A stretch of DNA of 64,000 bases from Metaphire vulgaris (lineage: Eukaryota; Annelida; Clitellata; Crassiclitellata; Megascolecidae). Shown here in pieces: positions 54,481-64,000 of this stretch. Where the stretch lies: the NCBI GenBank assembly GCA_018105865.1, contig CM030835.1, positions 2,404,816 to 2,468,815 of the forward strand. Direction: 5' to 3'. Below the pieces are notes generated by a model that saw nothing but the letters and a program-made list of their open reading frames with translations, had not been told where the DNA came from and ran no database searches. How positions within the stretch are numbered: the stretch's first letter is position 1; every line of letters starts with the position of its first letter. Both the position numbers and the translations under genes were made by a program.

Positions 54481-56630
54481 CGTTTTTTTTTATGTATGTC
54501 AATATCCTAATGACCGGTAGCACAATAATTCATAAAATCCAGACACATCAGACTTCTGTTTGTAAAAAGTCTGTGAATCTGCCTTTTCAGTCCGCGTTTT
54601 TTGCAGCAGGAAGTTGCGAACAAGAAATTGATGAAGTCCTACCAACCGCACTGGTCTGGTCGTAGGCAAGAGATGCTGTGTGAAGAGCAAAGCAAGCTCT
54701 TTTGTCATAGTCTTCATTCATTCATCGGCTCCAGAAACAAACTGCTGCTTTCAATCGGCAAAGGCATGCAGTTGTATGCTCTGTGTTTCCGGGACATTAT
54801 CCATATGTACCGTACATAATAATTGTGCGGTTTCAGTCTGAAGCTGGCTGTATAAGGCGATTGAAGGTCGAACAGTTCTGCCAAATATAACATGCCAGGC
54901 ATCCAAATAATTCAGTCTTCTACTCTCTACTAATTTAGCGTTAGCAGTGTGTAGTCACGTGCATTGGTCATTGACCATTCATTCATTCTCTGCAGTTGTC
55001 ATCAACTCATCAACTAGCCACTGCAACATTACGTCACATCACAATGAGTGGTCAAGTTTTTGTAAAACAGCGAAAGTCGGATTACCGGTACTATAACTCC
55101 AAAATTTCTAATCCCAGTGGGGGAAACTGTCCATCAACTAGTGGGGAGGTTTAAAAAAACCTATTATTACAACTCTGTAGACATTTGACAGAGAATAGAT
55201 TTCTAAAAAACTTTGTATAGTATCGATTCAAATGGGTCACCATTTTTTGTGGCATTTTCAATGCCCTAGAATAAAGTTGAGACACAATATATTGATTATT
55301 CTAGTACGGTTTGATGCAATGAGGATGGGGACAAAAGAAAATGTGGATTTAATTCGTTTCATCACTCTTCTGAATTTTCATATCTATAGCCTACTGTAGC
55401 AAGAGTCCTTGCTGTATGAAGAGGAGAATTCAATTCACATGCCCCCCCCCCCACACACACACACAAATTCTGATCTTATGCTAATGCCTAGAACAACGAT
55501 TAACACAGTAAAAATTTTTGAAATGGCACTCCAGCGTCGCAGACTTTTATCGTAGAATGTAGCCGAAAATGATAATCCCGATGACCTAATGCTACTCGCG
55601 ACTATCAAGAGAAACTTTCTGGATATGAGAGAATTTGTAGACAACAAATTTGGCTAACCCTAATGCACCCGTATTTCTTCTGTTCGAAAAATTAATCCCT
55701 GAATGCAATGTATCATATCCTTTAGCTCTGAAGAAGCTTTAGCTCTCGTGAATTGGCTTCTATTCATCACTTTTCCGTCGTCCTTGAACCCTTTTGATCC
55801 TGTCTTTCGTGCCTGTGACCATCCTCTTGTTATAATTTGATTATTGTGTGTGACTGCTTTGTCAGGTATTTAATTTTGCAACAGGTTTTTGATAGACAGC
55901 TACAAAGCGACTTTACAGACTATCGCCACTCACGCTTCAAAGCGCAGAGAAATTTTACTCGTTTTTTTAGGTCATTTTAACTTCAATTCCACACTGGAGG
56001 TCGTATGACTGCTCAAGATATAAACATCTCTGATGTATAAATGGATATCAATTTTATTAGGAGAGAGACATGATCCAATGCCGCTGCTGCTGTATTATTT
56101 CTTAATTACTGAATGAAAATTGTCATAATGAATCAGTTTCAACCCATCAGATGTAAAAATGTAAATGTTCAACTTATATGGTGCTTTGATAATATGCACT
56201 GGGCACCATTCTGAAGCACAATGGATACAAAATGAATTAATTAATGTCACCTGTGGACAGGTGAATGCCAGAGATGATGTGAAAAGCTCCCATTGGTAAT
56301 TCTTAGACTTGAACCCGACTCAATCTTGTTGACTGTTTTTCTTATTTAGAACCATTGAGTCACAGCACTAACCATGGGACATGGGACAATCGTGCTGTTA
56401 GTGACCAAGCTTTCTAAAATATCAAACATGTTTGTTAAAATGCCATTATGTTATATTGGTGGCAAATTTTCTAACTTGCATAAGAGATATTTAAAGAATT
56501 TCTACTCTCTCTCCCCGTGTTCTTTGAAACTGCTAATGAATTGAAAAAAGCTTCACAAATGCCAGTAAATTTGCCAGCATTTTCACTTTCCAAACTCATC
56601 CATGGCATCAGACACAGTTCTTAAGGACCC
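54481..56630. other. Intergenic or intronic sequence, no gene seen
   Basis: Only unique AT-rich DNA and a poly-C/(CA)n stretch (55441-55465). Confidence 0.45.
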
Positions 56631-56830
56631 CCTTGTGTTTGTAAGCTGCGGGGGGGATCATGAGGTCCAGGGTTCAAATCTTGGTCATGTTGGAAACTTT
56701 TCTGCTGTGGCTACTCCAGGTGTTAGGTGGTCACCTGGGCTACTCTGCTGTGAATGAGTACACCTGGAGAAACGAAAGATGGCGATGGAAAGTCTGGTGA
56801 TGGTCTTTGATCAGCCGCTGCTGTGAAAAA
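56631..56830 (+). mobile_element. tRNA-derived SINE, different family
   Basis: Carries a B box (gggttcaaatc) after gaggtcca. The body (ctactccaggtgttaggtggtcacctgggctactctgctgtgaa) is unlike the 15474 family. Confidence 0.55.
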
Positions 56831-58487
56831 TTGAGGAGTCCTCAAACTCTTCAGAACTTTATTTCGTGGACTTTGAGTCTACGAAGCAAACTTTAGTCTT
56901 TATAACGTTTACCGACCGAATTGTTATTCCGACCAGAAAACTGCAGAAAAGTTCTAAGAGTAAAATGCTGCAGTTTCCGGATTGTTATTTGTTCCACATT
57001 CATTGTGAAGTAGCAGACAAAACTCTTGCAACTGAAGTGGGCAAACCTATTGGGTAAACATTCCATTCTTTAGAAAGTCATTATGCTGAGGAGCGCTTCC
57101 AGTGTAGTATGACCGTGGGTCTTCTGTTTACAGCAGCTTAAGAATTTTCAACAAGAATGGATTAAGTGTATATGGTTACCTCTTCTGATGGGATCATCAG
57201 TAGGCCTACAACATTGTGCAACACTTTAGGGTGTGCTAGCTTAATAGACGTTTTTGTTATCGTAAGTGGGAAGGATTAGAAGATGCCGTTTCTTGGTTCC
57301 TAGATAACATCACATGCTTATCTCATTCACACAGATAAAAGACTGTAGCTGACCTGCATACTTTAGCGCCATGCCTCTCAAGCTGTGAAGATTGTATGGT
57401 TCTTCATTTAGTGTATTATTCATTAAGTTTCTTCATATATTAATATTCATGCATTGAGTTTCTTCATAATATTCATTAAACTCTTTCAGTGTCACGCTTC
57501 TGGTCGTTTAGTTGAGAAAGCATTAAACAGAATTTCTCTGAGGATAAAGTAACCATTTCTAAGAAACTTTCATCTCAAGGCTAAGGTTTTCTTAAATTTC
57601 TGGTTTTGTTGTTGACTGCAAGGCCATGTGTAGAATCAAGCCATTAGCTTGTTTATTCTCTTACCTAGTTGATGTCTTTCTCTCTTCAGGCAAAATCTAT
57701 TAGTATCTTGTAACAACAGCATCTTGGTTCATTTACTTAGAAATGCACCATTTGCAGGCCTAGTAAAGTCTGTCATTTGGCAAGGATGTAGCAGAGAACA
57801 TTAATCGTTCATCAATCTATCAACAGATATGTGAACAAAGAACAAAGAACCGGTTCTATTCAATGGCTGTCTTGTCTTGTCTATTCTCACTCAATAAGAT
57901 TTGCTAATTCAGTTTCAACTGTGCCTAGAACAAACACTGAACTTGGTAAACATTTTCTGTTACATGTCCAAAAATCTTCAACTCCCTTCCTCTGTTTGTC
58001 AAATCTTCCAACAAACTGAGTGCTTTAAAAACTTGCCTTAAAGTGCATCATCTCTTTCAGATGCTTTCTGCCTTAGTATAGTCTGTCTATCTTGTTGTTT
58101 TTCAATCTGATTGATCTCCAGAATGATGTGGTCTTTTGTAAATGGATTTGGAGTTGCTTCGATTGATACATTTTGAGTGTTAGAACTGGTGCTTCAGAGG
58201 CCTGGTCATAAAAATTGCAATTTTTAAAATTATAATAAAAAATCAGATTTTTAGCATTTTAATCAGATTTTTTTTTATTTAAATAGATATTTTCCTTTCC
58301 AGAGGAAGGAAGCTTAAGATTTTCCAGATAGCATTCAGACATGGCATTCAGGACATAATAATCTTTGAAGCCACACTTCATAATAAATAAATAATAATAA
58401 TTATGCACTTCTATATTACAAGTTCTAATACCCAAGGGTATCAATCGATGGTACTTCAAAATCCATCCTCAAAAGATCCAGGTCATT

Positions 58488-58540
<53 letters not shown>

Positions 58541-61016
58541 GTCCTTTGAATGTGGTCCTGAACAGATGGGCCAGTAAAAAAGGCTAATTTTTACTTTCAA
58601 GAATTCAGGCCTTCATTTAGTTAAGAAAGGTTTCTTAGCAAATACTTTATGTATTGCTCCTTATGATGAAAAGTTTCCAAATGCATGAATGTTCTACAAA
58701 CAGTGCTTTATCCAGACTACAGGTCTTTGGGGGTAAAATTGACTTGGCTGGAGTGGAAGCAACACGGTTCAATGCAAAAATGTGTGCCAGTGCTGGGATT
58801 TGAGGGGGGATCCCCCCTATCAGGCCTGTATAAAACAGTGTCTACAAAAAATGCAGCAATCATGTTATCAGTATTGGTATTTACCATATATACTCGCATA
58901 TAAGTCCACAAATTTATGCTCTAAAATTCACTTAAAACGCAATCGGCTTATCCATGGGTATATATGGGATTTATTATTATTGTTAGTCATTGTGTAGCTC
59001 TGATACAATTACAACTATTACTGCCCATTTTCAAGTACTGCTTCAGAAAGCTGATTTGCATGTTCAAGTACTTTTAAGTTTCACTACTTTTGATGTCATT
59101 TCTTGTACCTACAGATTTTAATATTTGAGGTTTTACTGTTATCCAGTCCTGTATTTCAAGTAAATTCTTTGAATTAATTCAAGAGAAGAAGTAAACTGAT
59201 ACTGCAATATTTTTTACATTTATTTCCTGCTAGTGCAATGTAATAGAAATAATATATATACCGGTATTTCAAGCGTGCAATTAATCTTGTATTGTCATGT
59301 CCAAACGCTGATCTACTGCATCGTGCCCCTTTTCTGCTTTGCAGTTTCCCTTTGTTCAGTTTTGCTTTGCTTGCAGATTTTGGTTTTATTTTGCTGAATA
59401 GGATTTTGTTATCCGTAGATCATAATGCACTAGAATTTGTCTTTGTCATTGGACAAAATCCAGAGGGAGGATTTAATTTTCCATTAGGAGCACCCCACTG
59501 TAGCCGGAATTCAATTAGCCGTCTGGCAACTGTATCAGTCAGTCCAGTGCAATGTCCATTCAGTCTGGGATAGAGAATTGGTGTGTCTCACTCCTTCCTG
59601 CATCTTCTTCTATACTGCATATCAATCGTGGCCATTCATAATGATGCAATCCTGCTGGGTCTCGTCCCATAGTGTCAGGATGTCTTTTGGATTTAGTTGG
59701 GGGGGGGGGAGCAGCTCGATTGACGTGACCGCGACTGACCGTTGATTTCTGACTCTTGTCAGGCGTTGTCTGTTAAATCTTGCTGGCACTGCTTATGTCA
59801 GACCTGCTGTGGTGTATATCTATGCTGAGGTTGGCAGATTGATGTTGTTATGACGTGGAGTCAGCCAACCTAGGAAAAGTATAACGCTGTGCAACAGAGT
59901 ATATGATGGGTATTGTAGGAAGTGCTACTTAGTAAAATGATCCCATGTTAAGTTTTCAACTATCATCGTGGAATGACCTTTCATGTGCTGAAACTGTTTC
60001 ATAGTTGTTCAACTGTCAAATTCCTTCCTTTTCTAGTCTTTTAAATTAGCAAGTCTGTAAGCAGACACTTGCTTTCCAAGTTTCCATGGGTCCATCCCAA
60101 ACTGAATGAGAGCCAATATGAATCTCTCAGTCTATTTACTCTATTATATATATATATATATGTGTGTATGTATATATATATATATATACACACATACGTA
60201 TAGTCGTATATATATATATATATTATGTATGTATATGTATGTATGCGCACGTATAGTCGTATATATATATTCATATATGTATAATAGAGAAAGGTAGATT
60301 ATTATAAGCAGGTGCAGCATTTGGCATTTGCTTGGCTTGGCAGTGTCTATCATTATTCAATATTTGAATATGCACTTTCATGTTTAATTAATTATTGACT
60401 GTTGGAAGTTTAACTTTTATTGCAAAAAAGTTCTTCATTCTGACAAAAACACATCTATGACATCTTTCATCTTTTAAGCTTTCATCTTTTAAGTTTATGC
60501 AACTTCTTTGATGGAATGTATGCAGTAAATTGTATACGGTCAGAGAAAAGTGCAGGAAATTTATTTCTTTTCATGAAACCAATCTCCTTTCACAGCCTCT
60601 TAATGACTGCCTGTATTTGCCTTTATATTATAGTTTCTGCAGCACTTTGTCAGCATCTGTAAGCATCTCCGCAAGTCTTCAGGTCTAAGCTTAAATCCTT
60701 CCTTTTTCTTAAATCATTTCCTCCATAGCTGTAACAACCTGGCCTCACTGCCCTTCGCCTGACTGATCTCATACCTTTCCTATGGCTATTTTAAGAGAGG
60801 CTGAGTGCCTAAGAATAAGCAGCTACTGTTGTGCTGCTCTCCAGGGCGTTATATAAATCCACAACATTTTACTTTACTTAGCCAATGTTGATTTTTACCG
60901 ATGTGTACTTGAACCAAGTGAGTGATGCATTCCAATGAAGCATTTCAAGGCTGCCCTAGCTTTAAAATATTTATCTTATTGGTTAATGGTTAGTTGTTTT
61001 TCTCCCTTTTAGCTGA
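56831..61016. other. Intergenic or intronic sequence, no gene seen
   Basis: Contains AT microsatellites (58492-58534, 60145-60280), a block shared with about 2492 (58765-58815), and a TATAAC/TATAGCGC-family end near 60840-60885. I see no coding block. Confidence 0.45.
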
Positions 61017-61288
61017 TGCTTGTGCCGCCGGACCGCTGGGCCATGTTTAATTATCGGACCCGAACCATGAGACAGAATCGGAGGCTGACAGTGACTGACA
61101 TTGACCAATAGCCAGCTCAACTATGGAGTCCGTGATTATACATTGCCCTCCGTGCCCGGCAGACATCAGAGAGTGGACGGGATTAAATTTTTTGAAGGGT
61201 GGGGGCGATTCATGTGGCACAAAACCGGGAAATTGGAAAAGCATCCTTCGACAAGCTGCTGGTCTCGATGTTCCTGCAGGGACTTTGG

Positions 61289-61290
61289 GC

Positions 61291-61326
<36 letters not shown>

Positions 61327-61332
61327 CGACGA
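61289..61332. repeat. (GAT)n(GAC)n microsatellite
   Basis: About 12 GAT units grade into GAC. Confidence 0.93.
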
Positions 61333-61935
61333 CGACGACCCAGCAGCAATTGGTCAATTTGAGAATTCAGCCTCCACCTCAAATTACTGGTTCGGGCCTG
61401 GTATTTGAGGATGACAGTGATGGAAGTGTCTATAAATAAACATACAACAAACACACACACACACACACACACAAACTGACCGACCTCCCAGTGGCCAGAG
61501 CGGCTTTTGTGCTGCTTCTGTTGACTAGAGAGAGAATTGATTGTTTTGCTGATAGGATTTTAATTGTGGGCGTCTGTTGTTTGTCAGAGGTTGGGAGCTC
61601 TTCTATATTTCTCAAGCATTAATTGATCCTTGGCACTCAGTCTGTCATGTAAATCCTTGCTTTGGGTGGCCATAATAAGCCCCTTCTGTCTGAGAATCCA
61701 TTGGCTGTGCGTGGGTGCGCGTGTGTGTGCGCGTGTGTGTGTGTTCAATTCTGTCTTTCTGAAGGCTTGAAACAATAGCAGTGAATTCGAATTGTGTGAA
61801 TATACTTTTCGATGCAAGTGTGATTTTTAAAATGTCACCACATGAAGGGAAATATAATATCTATCTCCTATACGGAAGGTGCAGTGGGGTTGGTGTAATT
61901 AAAAGCTGTGTTTCATATATATGCATATATATATA

Positions 61936-61947
<12 letters not shown>

Positions 61948-61985
<38 letters not shown>
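61948..61985. repeat. (AT)n microsatellite
   Basis: About 19 AT units flanked by further TA-rich sequence (61916-62000). Confidence 0.93.
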
Positions 61986-61999
<14 letters not shown>

Positions 62000-62174
62000 T
62001 GTATATGCTTTATATATTTGGGGGGATGCAGTGGAGTAGCAGTAGAATTCATACCACGCAATGGGAGTGTAGGGAGTTTGACTCTGGCTCTTAGCAAGTT
62101 GTTCACGTGATGTTGACTTCCTCTGCACTTAAGATTCTTCACTGTGTGAATGACTTAACTTCATTAACTACCAT

Positions 62175-62176
<2 letters not shown>

Positions 62177-62245
<69 letters not shown>
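62177..62245. repeat. (AAT)n microsatellite
   Basis: About 22 units. Confidence 0.95.
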
Positions 62246-62247
<2 letters not shown>

Positions 62248-62640
62248 CATATATAATTATATATGGCTCCGGATCTCGGAACGCATCAAGTTTAAGCGAT
62301 GCTGGTTTACGTTTCGAGGCTTGCGCGACTCTACCTGTCCCGGCCATTTAACAGCGCTGGTGCACAGGCCTGCGATGTCGGATTAGACGCTTGCATCTCC
62401 GGTCCAGCAGTCGCGTTCTGATGTCCGTTCCCCCTCCGTCCAAAATGGCAAAACTTTGGGAGAGATCTTTTACGCGGGGGGGAACCCCGAATGCATTGCC
62501 AGATGAAGTGACCAAAGAGACAAACCTCTTCCTAACTGTTTGCAAACAAACTAAAGAACGCACTTATTTACTACCTCCTTCAAGTGCCCCCTGTAAAGTG
62601 CTCTTGACTTTGGCCTTTGCTATGCTTATTGCACTATATT

Positions 62641-62706
<66 letters not shown>
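62641..62706. repeat. (AAT)n microsatellite
   Basis: About 21 units. The stretch between this and the previous AAT array (62255-62640) is a moderately GC-rich repeat-like block with no gene recognised. Confidence 0.95.
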
Positions 62707-62707
<1 letters not shown>

Positions 62708-62879
62708 TTAATAATAATGTATACTAATTTTACTAGCAATAAAACTGACTGATAATTTCCAATATACCAAAGCCGGTTAAATCGGTTTCAAAGAATGCAG
62801 CAAGTAATGTTTTCGACATTACGTATAGGTTATTATGCTTTGTAAACATGAAATACAATAAAATATATAACTATAGCGT

Positions 62880-62998
62880 GGTTTAAAGTGGCATAGGAGG
62901 CATTACGGTCTGTGTGAAAGCCACTAGGGGCGCTAACTGGGCTTGAAATGCCAGCCTATATTTCCAGCACTTAACCCATTTGGCCATCTTCCACCCCT
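62880..62998 (-). mobile_element. tRNA-derived SINE, copy 3 (inverted)
   Basis: The reverse complement reads ggggtggaagatggcc...gggttaagtgctgg, then gtggctttcacacagaccgtaatgcc. The B box is damaged (atttcaagcc), so it is an older copy. Confidence 0.78.
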
Positions 62999-63869
62999 AA
63001 GACATGGACCTAACTAAAATGGGGAGCTGAACTAAGCTTTGAGTTGTTCTTAGACTTCATATCTTGTCAGATTTAAGTCAGAAGTAGACTGGATGATTCC
63101 AGATAGTAGACATCACATCTAATTCGGCTGTGCTGCACTATGGTAATCAATTCCTGTGCTGTTGAAGGTTCAGAAAAAATTTCATTTGAGGATCGTCTGT
63201 ATTTGCATTTTAAAAAATTAAAGCAACAACTATACGAACAAGTCTGAGGTCTGCAATTGCTTTAATTGATGGATCGTTTTAGGCCTAATGTAGAATTTTT
63301 TCTTATTTAAGCTTATATTAGTATTGCAGTCTAAGATAGTTAGATGCTAAGAGGAGCAGTACAGTCGTTCTGATGTATATTTTTGTCACACTTTTTATCT
63401 TTCTGAATCTTTCTCGGATTTAGCCTGGCCCTAATTTCTCCACGCCCTCGCAGATACTCAGATCCTTGATTTTATGGGTCATTCGCTTCCAGCAGATTGG
63501 ATCTCATCCTCTGGGCCAGAGATTTCTGCTTCCAGCATCCCTCCCGCACAATTGTGTTTCTTTGCCAGTCTCAGGTCTTGTAAAATTCTTGACAATTCAT
63601 TCCGTGGGCGAGTACAGAGTCTGTTAGCAGACTTTGATCTTTAAGAGGCTTTTACGTCTGATTAGGTCTACGGTGTAATTTTAGTAGTTAAAAGGTGAAC
63701 GTTTCTGTCGGATTTTATGGAGGATTAAACCTTCCAAGTGATTCATATGGAAGTCCATCTAATTAGATTGGATGGAATGGTTTGGCTGGCAGAATAATCA
63801 GTTAGTTCTCAAGTTGCTCAAGGGTTTTCACTGTGATAGTAATGCTGTCATTTACAGTTTTGCACACTT

Positions 63870-63960
63870 AAGTAAGTAAGTAAGTAAAATCTCGTGGATT
63901 TCTATAGCGCCTTGGAAAGCAGCACAACAGTAGCTGCTTATTCTTAGACGAATTCATTGG
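63870..63960. repeat. (AAGT)n plus TATAGCGC repeat, second copy
   Basis: aagtaagtaagtaagtaaaatctcgtggatttctatagcgccttggaaagcagcac, the same arrangement as 7801-7910. Confidence 0.78.
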
Positions 63961-64000
63961 CATGTTAGAAACACTGACAATTGGCCGTGCTTTTGAAAGT

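Noticed and set aside
61017..61110. Possible exon after ctcccttttag (LMLVPPDRWAMFNYRTR...)
   Set aside because: The acceptor is good and the text protein-like, but joining it to the 48460 donor gives a stop within 13 codons. No independent support.

Overview
This is animal nuclear DNA, most likely from a marine invertebrate. Genes are split by GT-AG introns, microsatellites and DNA-transposon relics are dense, and there is a short interstitial (CCCTAA)n tract. I cannot name the species.

Layout. (1) 614-1437 (+): two exons from the catalytic domain of a class III, receptor-type guanylyl cyclase; the rest lies left of the window or was not found. (2) 3375-20058 (-): a nearly complete discoidin-domain receptor tyrosine kinase (DDR), tail to tail with the cyclase. 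I rebuilt 13 coding exons from conserved protein blocks and compatible splice phases, from signal peptide to kinase C-lobe and stop. The kinase has odd motifs (first glycine of the loop lost, DFA instead of DFG), and one exon has a single-base frame conflict. (3) 24.7-25.4 kb: a GC-rich stretch beside a hAT MITE, a possible promoter or 5' UTR for the receptor. (4) 26.7-36.7 kb: a mosaic of broken KDM4/JMJD2-like histone demethylase pieces (-), invaded or flanked by three non-LTR retrotransposons, plus a decayed C2H2 zinc-finger relic. One KDM4 piece carries Lys-to-Met at the 2-oxoglutarate-binding position. (5) 41,033-42,681: a compact Ginger-like DNA transposon with ~195 bp inverted repeats and a 4 bp target duplication. 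(6) 42.7-64 kb: mostly repeats, with one orphan GC-rich candidate first exon at 48,232-48,460 (+).

Mobile elements resolved to the base include a 1.4 kb hAT deletion derivative (22,888-24,287), two copies of a ~185 bp hAT MITE, a 135 bp hAT MITE, five copies of an ~80 bp TTAA (piggyBac-type) MITE, two mariner-like MITEs, and tRNA-derived SINEs.

I found no wholly new biological system. The most interesting items are the divergent DDR kinase, the scrambled KDM4 fragments and the small, intact-ended Ginger and hAT derivatives. Exon calls come from reading the sequence; no transcript or database search was available.
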